A program made the translations under genes and the position numbers. From QHXN01 sp963785125 (GTDB lineage Bacteria; Acidobacteriota; Blastocatellia; Pyrinomonadales; Pyrinomonadaceae), in contig CAWATU010000007.1 of assembly GCA_963785125.1 (NCBI GenBank), forward strand, positions 806,001 to 870,000: DNA of 64,000 bases, given 5' to 3'. Under the pieces are notes generated by a model that was given only the letters and a program-made list of their open reading frames with translations, was not told the DNA's origin and searched no databases. Of the stretch, positions 35,755-44,369 are shown one piece after another; the stretch's first letter is position 1, and every line of letters begins with the position of its first letter.

Positions 35755-38007
35755 CTAACTGGGCAGTTCGTAGTCAGCCCCCCAACCAGTCAAATCCAGT
35801 TCCTCCTCGATAACGGGAGAAGGCGGCACCACATCTCTACCAGAGTTGTCGACTCGCCGACTTTTGCCTTGGCGGCGCTGCTTAGGACGAGCAGTTTGTG
35901 GCTGCTCAGGTCCAGATTCTTTACCGGGCTGTGATCGCCTCTTAGTTATGGCTGAAGCTTCAGCGCTCTCGCTCCGTCCCTCAGGTGATGCAGGTGGGGT
36001 AACGGCAAAGTCCGAAATACCTGCCGTTGCGCTCCGCGCTTCTAAGAGCGGCACGGCCGGGGCGACATTGCCGCCCATTAATGTCAACTGGTCTTGGCTC
36101 GTACTTTGGTCGCGTGCTTTAGTTCCCTTCGACTCTCCATGATTCAATGCACGGGCCAGTCGCTGGCGTGTACGTGTCCTTCTCGCCGCCAGCCACTCTC
36201 GCTCAACTATCTCCTGAATCTTCTGCTTGGCACGGCTCAAAGCAACAATATCTACAGTCTCGCGAATCCGCTGCCGAGCGAATCGCTTGATCATCTCGTG
36301 CTGCCAGAGACTCAGCCCCTGGGCATAGTCTTGATTAACTGCCGGTACGGGGATATAGATTCCCTCATTCCTATCAGCAACGTGGACGAGGGATAGGTCA
36401 CTCGGATCATACTTAACCGTGACCCGTTGGCCCGGCCCTAGTTTGCGCCTTAAGAGCGCCAAAGCATCATCGTTATAGAAGAGCCCACCGTGCAATTCGA
36501 GGCCCTTTGCTGAGATGACTCTCTCGGCAACACACCCGAGCAGCACGTCGAGAGCCGATCGTTGCCCGGGCAGAGCTGGTGGGTATTCGGCTATTGCCTC
36601 CCGCCAGAGTCGTGCTGGAATGTCGCGTATGCCGCGATGCTCTTGCTGGTGGTAAATATCAACGATGTAGCTGTGGTACATCTCTTCAAGGGCATTAAGT
36701 GTGATAACGGCGTTCGCCTGCGGGTCATAGTCGGCGCGATCAAGGATGTCGGAGAAGGTCGTCCCCGGCTGATTATGTAGAAGTTGCTTGTTTTGCGTTC
36801 TGAACCAACGCTCCTTTGAGCCTTTATAGTTACCGCTCCGTGGTGGAGCGTAGTGAATGGATATACCTAACTGGAGGCAGGCATCCTCGAAGTGGACACT
36901 GTGAAACTCTGGCCCGTTGTCGACCACGATTAACTCCGGAATGCCGTAAGCGTCCCAAGTATTAATGATGTCCGGGTAATTCTCCTTTACATATATTTTC
37001 GGAGCGATTGCGTGTCGCAGGCAGTGCATTACTGACAAGTAGCTTGGCGGGTTAAAACTGATGTACTTGCCTAAGACTATGCGTGAGAATTTGTCGAGTG
37101 CACTTGTCAACCATGGCCTGCCTACGGGCAGGCGTGTGTCTGGATCAACAACCATTAAATCAATCTTCGTATGATCTATTTCGATGCGTTCGAGCGGGCG
37201 TGTTGGGCGCGGACCATGTTTCACCGGATCATATTTTTGCTTGGCGATATGTTCGCCATAACGCGCCTTCATCGTTAAGAATGGGTCAAGCTTTTTAACA
37301 GTTCTGTAGACGACATTCCTATGTGGTATAGGCAGTCTATCTTCTGCCTCTCGGTGCTCATTCGTTGCATTGATGCGGATTACGACAGTTCCGTAAGTAT
37401 CTGCCACCGTCGGACGTTCTCTAGATAGATACTTTTCTTCAATGACAGTATCTATTATCCGCGCTAGCTCACTCGACTTACGCTCGTCGCCTGTTACTAG
37501 CTTTCGCTTAGTATTCCCTCGTCTCTTGAGTGCGGGTGCAAGTGACATCAGGTTTCCACTTGAAGCTTCGAACATGCGGCACCAACGGTAGAGCGTAGTG
37601 ACTGATGGAGGCTGCGCATCTTTAAGCTCAGTCTTGATTTCGTTGATGGCGGACGAAAATGTGTCACGGGTCCGTTGCACCCGGCCAAGTGTTCTAACCG
37701 CGTTGACGTACGCGAACCGGCGTCTGACCTCGGCCCGAACATCCTCAGTAAAGAGACTGAGTTCACTGACCAAGCGTGGCTTACTATGGTGCTCAGCCAG
37801 GGCGACGTCTCGCTCGTCGCCGAGTAACTCGAGTGCTTCTTCAGACCAAGCCTTAACCAATTGCCATTCCGTGATGGACGAGAATTCGTTAGTCGCAATA
37901 TTCCTGAGTTGCAATGCCCCGCCGGGCAGGCGCTTTTCGATTACGCACTCGCCTTGACCGCGCAGGCAGATATGTAACCCTCGACGTAGCCTAAATATTG
38001 ATGGCAT
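35755..38007 (-). CDS. tnsB: TnsB/TniA-type DDE transposase
   Basis: 750 residues. The N-terminal region carries DNA-binding helices (VTTLYRWCRMFEAS), followed by the integrase core with catalytic Asp278 (RIEIDHTKIDLMVVD), Asp363 (LIVVDNGPEFHS) and Glu399 (NYKGSKERWFRTQN), the D-35-E spacing of the family. A Mu-type C-terminal beta barrel (GGLFYNDDALALLRRKL) follows, then a basic, low-complexity tail that would contact TnsC. It begins two bases after the tnsA stop (TAA AC ATG), so the two are coupled. It cuts and joins the 3' ends and should bind the CATAA-core repeats at 5192-5325 and 51256-51316. Confidence 0.96.
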   Translation of the reverse strand: MPSIFRLRRGLHICLRGQGECVIEKRLPGGALQLRNIATNEFSSITEWQLVKAWSEEALELLGDERDVALAEHHSKPRLVSELSLFTEDVRAEVRRRFAYVNAVRTLGRVQRTRDTFSSAINEIKTELKDAQPPSVTTLYRWCRMFEASSGNLMSLAPALKRRGNTKRKLVTGDERKSSELARIIDTVIEEKYLSRERPTVADTYGTVVIRINATNEHREAEDRLPIPHRNVVYRTVKKLDPFLTMKARYGEHIAKQKYDPVKHGPRPTRPLERIEIDHTKIDLMVVDPDTRLPVGRPWLTSALDKFSRIVLGKYISFNPPSYLSVMHCLRHAIAPKIYVKENYPDIINTWDAYGIPELIVVDNGPEFHSVHFEDACLQLGISIHYAPPRSGNYKGSKERWFRTQNKQLLHNQPGTTFSDILDRADYDPQANAVITLNALEEMYHSYIVDIYHQQEHRGIRDIPARLWREAIAEYPPALPGQRSALDVLLGCVAERVISAKGLELHGGLFYNDDALALLRRKLGPGQRVTVKYDPSDLSLVHVADRNEGIYIPVPAVNQDYAQGLSLWQHEMIKRFARQRIRETVDIVALSRAKQKIQEIVEREWLAARRTRTRQRLARALNHGESKGTKARDQSTSQDQLTLMGGNVAPAVPLLEARSATAGISDFAVTPPASPEGRSESAEASAITKRRSQPGKESGPEQPQTARPKQRRQGKSRRVDNSGRDVVPPSPVIEEELDLTGWGADYELPS

Positions 38008-38009
38008 GT

Positions 38010-38663
38010 TTATGACATCTCTCCTGTAACGATAGGCAGTATGTTCGACGGATAGAGAAGCATATCAGCGCAGAGCGGCTTCATCAGATCGACGCTTAAT
38101 ACGCCCCTCCAGAGCAACGCATAAACCGTCGCGCGTGTTGTCCCCTTTGATTCGAAAAATTTGAATGCGTCGAGTAGCCGCACGCAATCGTTCTCAGCAA
38201 GTAACTCACGACAATAAATGACGTGCTGTGGATAGATCGGTGCGCGACTGTAACGCCAGAGCAGCTTGATGTTGTTGAGGCGCGGTTGCATCCTGATTTT
38301 ATCACTTGTGGCAAGAACGAACTGGTACCCCTCTTCGTCGCACCTGAGGCTAATGGCACGAAAGCGTGATTGGTTATCGGGGTCATTTGCCTCATCTTCA
38401 GGTTTAACCTCAATGAGTTGCTGTTTGTCTTTTCGCTGGACTAGAAAGTCAGGAGTGTAATGGTGTGGTTTTCCGCTCGTCTCATATTGAATCCGTAGCG
38501 GCTGCTCACGGTATGTAAGCACGTCGCTATCAAACTCAAGGAGGTAAATCATGTCGCGCTCGATCTGCGATTCCCACCACACACTCTTGCCGGTCTTGAG
38601 GCTGGGGAACTTGCCGATTACTTTAGTGGTGCTACCACGATTAGTGAACGCTCTGACTCGCAT
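38010..38663 (-). CDS. tnsA: TnsA-type endonuclease
   Basis: I chose ATG 38663, which has AGGAGG ten bases upstream; the frame extends further to 38726 without a ribosome site. 217 residues. The N-terminal PD-(D/E)xK nuclease has ESQIERD (Glu31/Glu35), HHYTPDFLVQ (Asp72) and IEVKPED (Glu85, Lys87). The C-terminal half is the winged-helix TnsA_C region. TnsA cuts the 5' strands of the transposon ends so that TnsB can excise the element; its presence separates cut-and-paste elements from replicative Tn5053 types. First gene of tnsABC. In Tn7 it lies beside the right end, but here 12.7 kb of other DNA intervenes. Confidence 0.93.
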   Translation of the reverse strand: MRVRAFTNRGSTTKVIGKFPSLKTGKSVWWESQIERDMIYLLEFDSDVLTYREQPLRIQYETSGKPHHYTPDFLVQRKDKQQLIEVKPEDEANDPDNQSRFRAISLRCDEEGYQFVLATSDKIRMQPRLNNIKLLWRYSRAPIYPQHVIYCRELLAENDCVRLLDAFKFFESKGTTRATVYALLWRGVLSVDLMKPLCADMLLYPSNILPIVTGEMS

Positions 38664-38792
38664 GTCAAAACACCTCCTAGCAAAATTTCCACTGGGGATT
38701 AAGGAGAATCGAGTTCTCCCTACCACTGCTGAATAGCGTGAGACAAGACAGACTTATTACATGAGCTATGCCCGCCGCATAGTCTTTTACTT

Positions 38793-39745
38793 AATCCGAG
38801 TCATGAGTTGGACTCAGGCTGACACGACGCCAGCATGAACCAGATTGTAATGCAGTACCTTGAGCTTGATGGTGTTCCACAGCCCGTTCCACGAGCGGCT
38901 AAACACCCGGTCGATGAACTGATGCCACCACTGGCTGAACATCGTCTCCACGCCCTGCCTGACCTGCGAGAGCAGGAACTTGTGGTCGGGCGCGTCGGCG
39001 CGTGTAATCAACAGCATCTCGGCCTCGGCGAGGCTCTCGGCACAGTCGGGGCCGCGATAGCCCAGGTCGCCGACGGTGATGCCGCCGTCCATGCCTTCTT
39101 GGAGCGCCAGCGCAGGCTCCCGGTCGTCCCAGTTCGCCGGCGTCAGGATGATGTTCATGACTCGACCCGCGATGTGGCGCACGGCGTGGAGTTTGAAGCC
39201 GAAGAACCAGCCCTTAGAACTCTTCCCGAAGCGCGCGCCATCTTCCCTGAGCAGCCGCACTCGCCCATGACGCAGGGCATGGCAGAGCGGAATCGGCTTG
39301 GAGTCCATCAGGTAGAGACGGGTCTGTGCCGCGTCGTGGCCGCAGGTCGCCTCAAGCAGCGCCCCGACTTGCCGGGTGAGCCGGTGCAGGCGGTTGACCC
39401 ATTGGGTGTAAGTCGGCAGGCGCGGGAAAGCCGCGCGCCAGTTCTTCGCCACCATCCGGTACGCCTTCTTCAGCGAGGCGACGCCGAGCGGGCCTTGCAA
39501 GAGCGCGAGGGTGATGACTTCCGCGTCGGTGAACCGCGGGGTCGAGTGCGGGGAGCGTCGCCAGCCGGAGAGCGCCGGGCGCGCGGCCAAGTAGTCATCG
39601 ACGAAGCAGTAGATTTCCGTCATCTGATGCTCTATGCTCTCGGCCATAGGTCGTCGTCCTTTGGTGGTGGAATGGGTGTCGCAACTTCATTCTACACACC
39701 GTCCCAAGGGCGACGGCCTTCCTTTTTCAACTCATGACTCGGATT
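38793..39745 (-). mobile_element. IS982-family insertion sequence
   Basis: 18-bp inverted repeats AATCCGAGTCATGAGTTG (38793-38810, and complement at 39728-39745) are flanked by a 5-bp duplication TACTT (38788-38792 and 39746-39750). 953 bp, one transposase. It inserted about 130 bp upstream of tnsA. Confidence 0.92.
38814..39647 (-). CDS. IS982-family transposase
   Basis: 277 residues from ATG 39647. The N-terminus (IEHQMTEIYCFVDDYLAARP, FTDAEVITLALLQGPLG) is typical of IS982. The DDE core has LYLMDSKPIPLCHA (Asp), ITVGDLGYRGPD (Asp) and the Glu in QVRQGVETMFSQWWHQFIDR. It looks full length and uninterrupted and fills its IS completely. It has no role in the transposon biology other than separating tnsA from the cargo to its right. 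Confidence 0.93.
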   Translation of the reverse strand: MAESIEHQMTEIYCFVDDYLAARPALSGWRRSPHSTPRFTDAEVITLALLQGPLGVASLKKAYRMVAKNWRAAFPRLPTYTQWVNRLHRLTRQVGALLEATCGHDAAQTRLYLMDSKPIPLCHALRHGRVRLLREDGARFGKSSKGWFFGFKLHAVRHIAGRVMNIILTPANWDDREPALALQEGMDGGITVGDLGYRGPDCAESLAEAEMLLITRADAPDHKFLLSQVRQGVETMFSQWWHQFIDRVFSRSWNGLWNTIKLKVLHYNLVHAGVVSA

Positions 39746-39849
39746 TACTTATTCTGCTTGCTAGGTTCTGGGGTGGTTAAGTAGCGCTTACCCTTTCGGA
39801 GCCAGACATGAGGAGGGATGAAAGAACGCGTATTTAATACCAGCAAAGC

Positions 39850-39887
39850 CTTAATGTCTGTTAGCTATATAGCTAACAGACATTAAG
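39850..39887. promoter_or_regulatory. Perfect 38-nt palindrome
   Basis: CTTAATGTCTGTTAGCTAT (39850-39868) is followed with no spacer by its exact complement (39869-39887). It lies in AT-rich DNA between the IS982 and IS30 elements, with no gene across it. A loop-less palindrome of this length suits a dimeric or tetrameric repressor operator or a resolution site rather than a terminator. Removing the IS30 element would put it about 360 bp upstream of the XRE regulator at 41324. Confidence 0.6.
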
Positions 39888-39958
39888 ATATACATTTTCC
39901 CGAAAAATAGCAAGCAAAATAATTCAGTAGCTAATTATTTTTGTTGCCTACTGTGAAA

Positions 39959-41031
39959 CTTGGATTCAAGTTTGAAGTGCAACAGGTCGTCGTTTGTAAA
40001 AGACCTCGTTCGGCGTCCGGTAGCCGAGCGTCTTGCGCGGCCGCTCATTAAGCCGCTCCGTTACGCGTTCGACCTCCGCCTCCGTGATCGTCGAGAAGTC
40101 TGCCCGCTTCGGGAAGTACTGCCGCAGCAGCCCGTTGGTATTCTCGTTCACACCCCGCTCCCAACTCGCGTGCGGGCGCGCGAAGTAGAAGTCTGCCCGG
40201 AGCCCCTGCGCAATGCGAGCATGGTGGGCGAACTCCCCGCCGTTGTCCGACGTGATCGTCAGCACCCGCTCGGAGAGCGGCGAGAGCGCCTCAAGGCTCG
40301 CCCGCGCCACCTCTTCCGCCCCCTTGCGCTCGACTAGGCTCAGCCGCAGCAACTTCGACTTGCGCTCGACTAGGCTCAGGAGAGCGCCCCGGCCTCTTCG
40401 GCCGACGATGGTGTCGGCCTCCCAGTCGCCGACTCTCCGCCTGGCGGCGACGACAGCCGGTCGCTGCTCAATGCCGACCCGGCCGGCGATCTGCCCTCGC
40501 CGCGACTGCTTCCCGTAGCGCTTCCGGCGCTCTCTTTGGCACCGCAGATGGAGGTGCAACGTGCCACCCGCCCGCTTGTCGGCGTAGACGTACTGGTAGA
40601 TGCGCTCGTGGCTCACCGCCGCGCGCCGCTCCAGCTTGAGCCGCCCCGCGATCTGCTCGGGGCTCCACTCCATCCGCAACAGCGACTCGACGGTGACCCA
40701 CGTCTGCGCGCTGATGCGTGGGCGGTGGGCGGCGTGCTGCCGCGCCGCGGCCAACTCCTGCGCCCGACCCGGGCGGTAGCCGCGCTGCCCGCGGTTGCGG
40801 CGCAGTTCACGCGAGATGCTCGACTTGTGGACGCCAATGATGGCGGCCGTCTCCGTCTGGGTGTGCCCGGCTTTCTTCAAGGCGTAAATCTGGTATCTTT
40901 GCTCGCGGGTCAGCTGCGTGTAGCTCATCAGTGTGCTTCTTTGACTTGGCGGTTAAGAAAGCACGCCGAGACTACCGCAGCTTGCCCGCTAACCGCCAAC
41001 CTCAAAGTTGCACTTCAAACTTGAATCCAAG
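39959..41031 (-). mobile_element. IS30-family insertion sequence
   Basis: Perfect 25-bp inverted repeats, CTTGGATTCAAGTTTGAAGT... at 39959-39983 and the complement at 41007-41031, are flanked by AAA on both sides (39956-39958 and 41032-41034), the short duplication usual for IS30. One transposase. Confidence 0.92.
39966..40928 (-). CDS. IS30-family transposase
   Basis: 320 residues from ATG 40928. The helix-turn-helix start MSYTQLTREQRYQIYALKKA and TAAIIGVHKSSISRELRRNR is diagnostic for IS30. The DDE core has VGDWEADTIVGRRGRG (Asp), LTITSDNGGEFAHH (Asp) and SWERGVNENTNGLLRQYFPK (Glu). The stop lies inside the left inverted repeat. It appears complete. Confidence 0.95.
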   Translation of the reverse strand: MSYTQLTREQRYQIYALKKAGHTQTETAAIIGVHKSSISRELRRNRGQRGYRPGRAQELAAARQHAAHRPRISAQTWVTVESLLRMEWSPEQIAGRLKLERRAAVSHERIYQYVYADKRAGGTLHLHLRCQRERRKRYGKQSRRGQIAGRVGIEQRPAVVAARRRVGDWEADTIVGRRGRGALLSLVERKSKLLRLSLVERKGAEEVARASLEALSPLSERVLTITSDNGGEFAHHARIAQGLRADFYFARPHASWERGVNENTNGLLRQYFPKRADFSTITEAEVERVTERLNERPRKTLGYRTPNEVFYKRRPVALQT

Positions 41032-41323
41032 AAATACTGGCGCAGGTTATTACGCACGGTTTGAGGCGATCTATTTAAATCTTTGGCTGTATTACTGGGA
41101 TGTGATTAAATTTTCATGCTGGCGCATGATGTTCAAGCTATTAAAGTTTTTATCAAGAGAATGTAGATCAGCCAGACCACCCACATCGCCCATATCACCC
41201 ACATGCTTATTGGAAATTCTTTTGACAGAGTTTATGGTATAGAATTAGAGGGGTAATGAGGGAGTGAAATTGTTAGCTGCTTAATAGACAGAGTATTAAC
41301 GGATTTATGCTTGGAGGAATGTA

Positions 41324-41644
41324 ATGACTTTAGGCGAGATTATAGCTCAGGCACGAAAAGATAAAGGGTTAAGCCAGAGGCAGCTTGCCTCTTTAATCAA
41401 GAAGGAGGATGGGCAACACATCTCGACTCCTTACCTCAATGATATTGAGCATGACCGTCGAAGCCCTTCCTCTGACCACATGATCGAACAGTTTGCTCAT
41501 GCGCTTGAGATTGAACCCGAATTTTTATATTACATAACGAAGCGGGTTCCGGCATACGCTTATAGGATGCCAGCTGATCGGAAACAAGTTGTTGCTGCAT
41601 GGCAGGCTTTCGTGCAAGTACTACAGAATGGTCCTACAACCTAG
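41324..41644 (+). CDS. XRE-family transcriptional regulator
   Basis: 106 residues. ATG 41324 has GGAGG at 41313-41317. The N-terminal XRE helix-turn-helix (IIAQARKDKGLSQRQLASLI ... YLNDIEHDRRSPSSDHMIEQ) is followed by IEPEFLYYITKRVPAYAY and a short helical tail. Likely a repressor of transposon or cargo genes. The nearest targets are its own AT-rich upstream region and the opposite-strand neighbours. Confidence 0.85.
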   Translation: MTLGEIIAQARKDKGLSQRQLASLIKKEDGQHISTPYLNDIEHDRRSPSSDHMIEQFAHALEIEPEFLYYITKRVPAYAYRMPADRKQVVAAWQAFVQVLQNGPTT

Positions 41645-41830
41645 CCTTAAGTATAGGAATCACAAAATAATTATCTATTCACGGGGCTGTTGCTCAACGG
41701 CGAGCACAAGTCCGTCGAGCTGAGGGTCGGGAGGGGGCTGGCCGCGACGTGACATTCCCAAGTTGGCAGGGGCGAAGAGCTGAACAAGTAAAGAGACGTC
41801 ATGGGTTCCGACAACAATCTTGGCAACCCC

Positions 41831-42148
41831 TCATCGTTTTTTGCTCTTAGCCGATTTATCCCGCTTTAGCCCCTCACTTTTCTTTGTGGCTGGTAAATCT
41901 TCCGGCAGGTCTAAATCATCCTTCGCTAAAACTTCTAAATACACGTTAGCTACTTCAGCGTAGGCGCAAAGCACGTGCAGCGGCGGTTCAAGAATCCCCC
42001 GCTCGTATTTAGATATACGTTCCTGCTCGAGTTCCTGAGATAAGCCTAAGCGGCGGGCCATTCCATTCTGGCTGAGTTCCAGCCTCTGGCGAATCTCGAG
42101 TAACTTGTCCGCGAGCCTAGCGGGCTTCGGCCTTGAAGCACTCCCCAT
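41831..42148 (-). CDS. XRE-family transcriptional regulator
   Basis: I prefer ATG 42148 (MGSASRPKPARLADKLLEIR), which has GGGAGG nine bases upstream, over the longer frame to 42202. 105 residues. The helix-turn-helix is LSQNGMARRLGLSQELEQER with ISKYERGILEPPLHVLCAYA, and the tail is lysine-rich (KKSEGLKRDKSAKSKKR). The two XRE genes converge, with about 186 bp of apparently empty DNA between them. Probably a regulator; target unknown. Confidence 0.82.
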   Translation of the reverse strand: MGSASRPKPARLADKLLEIRQRLELSQNGMARRLGLSQELEQERISKYERGILEPPLHVLCAYAEVANVYLEVLAKDDLDLPEDLPATKKSEGLKRDKSAKSKKR

Positions 42149-42504
42149 CAGGAACGACCTCCCTGGCCTGATGGGGACGATGTAGTTAACTTTTGCTTGC
42201 AATTAAGGACATTTGTCTTTAGTATGTGATTGCCCTTTGATGCCGCCGTAAGCCCAAACTTTCTGGGCCTATCAGCGTAGCGCATCACCAGCAAATGTCC
42301 TCAGCTGCTTTTCCATGGCAGTTGCTTACAAAATTGTCAAAGACGCTCAGTCGTGAAAGATAGCAAACGAGGCACTACTCGTCACTATCTGTCGAGACAT
42401 TATTGCAACCGGAGGGTAGAAGGAGTCCGCGCGCTTTTCTTTCTACCGGGACGCAAATCCCCTGTCTATTCATCATATCTGCCGCCAGGCTAAAGGAACT
42501 CAAA
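42149..42504. other. Intergenic region upstream of the secreted protein
   Basis: 356 bp between divergent genes. I see only a short weak inverted repeat (GCCCA ... TGGGC near 42250) and no convincing gene or RNA. It presumably holds the divergent promoters. Confidence 0.4.
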
Positions 42505-43521
42505 ATGCGACGTCTCACCCGCTTCCTCGTAGCGCTCGCTATTACAAGTGTTACCGCAGCGGCTGCCGTACAAACTGCGTGGCATGAAATCACAGAGCGG
42601 GAAGGCGGCTTCACCATCAGCTTTCCCGGTTCCCCTAAGTATCAGCAGGTACCTAACAGGACTTATGGTTTCACTTCAGAGAGCTACTCCTTCTACTACC
42701 GGAATCACGATCTGCGGGTATCCTTCGTTCCTCTCGACCCGCTGCCCAGAACCACAGCGGAGGCCCTCAAGGCGCTGAACGACAGCTCGGCCTCATATAC
42801 CACCGGCTTCGGTAAATTAGTAAAGCAGGAAAAACTGCCGGACGGCGGAAGGCAGTACGAGAACGTATACTCTCGGGAGGGCAGGCTGTTTCAGGCACTC
42901 ACTCGCCTTTATGTGCGGCACGGAAACCTCTACACGCTCTCCTGCACTACCGACGCGTCCCCCGGCATTGACGAGCAGATAGAGGAGAAGTTCTTCTCCT
43001 CCTTCAAGTTTCTAGAGGATTTACCGCCGCGACCTGCGACTACGCCGAGGCGCGTCATAAGCCAAGGGGGCGGAAGCACACGTCATTCCAAGTGGTACGT
43101 GCTGAGAGGGCTGGACGGAGATTTTTCTGCTGAGTTCCCAGCGAAGCCTGAGTACAAGTTATCCCCTGGCCAAGAGACTGGGCGCTCACTTCACCAGTAT
43201 CTCTGCTTATTCGGGCAGAATCATTTCGCCGTCTCTTACAGAGAAATGGTTGAGGGGGAGGGCGGGGTCGAGCAGATCGCTTGGCAGTCAGTAAAAGCGC
43301 TTCTGGAGGCTTACCCAAGTTTGCGGTTAGCACGTCATTCGCAGCTACCCGACGGCGGTTACGAAGTGGGGCTACGGGGAGAGATGGTAGGTGAATTCGC
43401 TTACATGCAGACGCGGTTCTACATACGCAGGCGGCGCGTCTATATAGTTTCCAGCACCGCGTGGAACCTTTCCGAATCTGATGACACACCCAAGTTCTTC
43501 GCTTCGTTCCGTTTTCTCTAA
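42505..43521 (+). CDS. Secreted protein with two copies of a PsbP/DUF1795-like domain
   Basis: ATG 42505 (AAGGAA just upstream) begins a signal peptide: MRRLTRFLVALAITSVTAAA then AAVQTAWHE. Two related halves follow: GGFTISFPGSPKYQQVPNRT...FVPLDPL...KFFSSFKFLED (about 35-175) and LDGDFSAEFPAKPEYKLSPG...KFFASFRFL (about 195-338). Each is an antiparallel sheet of the kind seen in PsbP-like or DUF1795 proteins, ending in the same FFxSFxFL motif. Exported, probably periplasmic or lipid-associated; ligand unknown. An odd passenger between conflict-system genes. Confidence 0.75.
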   Translation: MRRLTRFLVALAITSVTAAAAVQTAWHEITEREGGFTISFPGSPKYQQVPNRTYGFTSESYSFYYRNHDLRVSFVPLDPLPRTTAEALKALNDSSASYTTGFGKLVKQEKLPDGGRQYENVYSREGRLFQALTRLYVRHGNLYTLSCTTDASPGIDEQIEEKFFSSFKFLEDLPPRPATTPRRVISQGGGSTRHSKWYVLRGLDGDFSAEFPAKPEYKLSPGQETGRSLHQYLCLFGQNHFAVSYREMVEGEGGVEQIAWQSVKALLEAYPSLRLARHSQLPDGGYEVGLRGEMVGEFAYMQTRFYIRRRRVYIVSSTAWNLSESDDTPKFFASFRFL

Positions 43522-43559
43522 ATCCTTTCTATATTCGCACTAGGGAACCTATTCAGAAG

Positions 43560-43775
43560 ATGTCTCAGCGTCCTAAGAAAGAAAGGGTGGGGGTGCAGTT
43601 ACCAACGGAGTTAATTGAGCGTGCTCGTGACGCTGTCTACTGGACTCCGGGGCTGACGCTCAACAAGCTGGCGGAGATAGCCTTTGCACAGACGCTCGAG
43701 TGCTTTGAGGCTTTGCGTGGTAATCCTTTCCCTCCCCGTACTGGCTCTCTGCCTGTAGGCCGGCAAATACGCTGA
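43560..43775 (+). CDS. Small ribbon-helix-helix-like protein
   Basis: 71 residues from ATG 43560, 39 bp after the secreted protein stops. KERVGVQLPTELIERARDAV then YWTPGLTLNKLAEIAFAQTL has the strand-helix-helix layout of Arc/MetJ-type regulators. The tail NPFPPRTGSLPVGRQIR resembles small plasmid or transposon proteins of this kind. It may be a DNA-binding regulator or orphan antitoxin; no toxin is visible beside it. Confidence 0.65.
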   Translation: MSQRPKKERVGVQLPTELIERARDAVYWTPGLTLNKLAEIAFAQTLECFEALRGNPFPPRTGSLPVGRQIR

Positions 43776-43929
43776 AGGGCAAAGCTGGAAACATAAAGCT
43801 TGCAGTCACCTCATCCCAGCGCTTCGTTAAATTCAACCCGGTCGTCCCCACACAGATTTCGGAATCTCCCCAGACTGGGCGTTATTGTATAAATCAGGAT
43901 GAGTAGGTTTCACCCGCTACGTTGCTGTC

Positions 43930-44118
43930 TCAGACGACATAACTCTGTGGCATCCCAAGGTCCGTCATCTTGTTCATCGCGGCACATCTAACCCGCAACT
44001 CCGTCTCCTCCCTCTCCCACTCCCGCGACTTCAACCTATCGGAGAAGATTGTCTTCAGGCGCACCCTCCCGTCTCGACGAGTGAGCGCGGTGATAACCGG
44101 CCTCCCTCTTCCACTCAT
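43930..44118 (-). CDS. Small hypothetical protein
   Basis: 62 residues from ATG 44118 with GGGAGG nine bases upstream. The sequence is basic in the middle (RRDGRVRLKTIFSDRLKSRE, EREETELRVRCAAMNKMTDL) and has no motif I recognise. The good ribosome site is the main support. The remaining DNA from 43776 to 43929 and from 44119 to 44369 shows nothing convincing. Confidence 0.4.
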   Translation of the reverse strand: MSGRGRPVITALTRRDGRVRLKTIFSDRLKSREWEREETELRVRCAAMNKMTDLGMPQSYVV

Positions 44119-44369
44119 CGCGGCCGACCTCCCGCCCGCGCAACACTGCCGCGTTGCGGTCTTGGAACTTCGGCCCGCTTTTAACTCGCGTTCGCACCTG
44201 CGGCGGGATCACCGCACGCGTGATCCCCTTGATTCGCTCACTGACCGCCTGCGGGAGTTAGCAATGGAGTGATGAACACTAACAAAATTGCCACGATTTC
44301 GAGGGGGAAATTGTGGGCGGCATTCATAGCGTGATGAGTCGCAAGACGAGAAGGTGCCTGAACAAACTA

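Noticed and set aside
41041..41240. Decayed TnsB site (GCGCCAGCATGAAAATTT on the minus strand)
   Set aside because: Only partly similar to the weakest left-end repeat and isolated; not enough to call an internal transposon end.
43970..44272. 100-codon plus-strand frame
   Set aside because: Opposite a small minus-strand gene with a better ribosome site; the sequence lacks any recognisable pattern.
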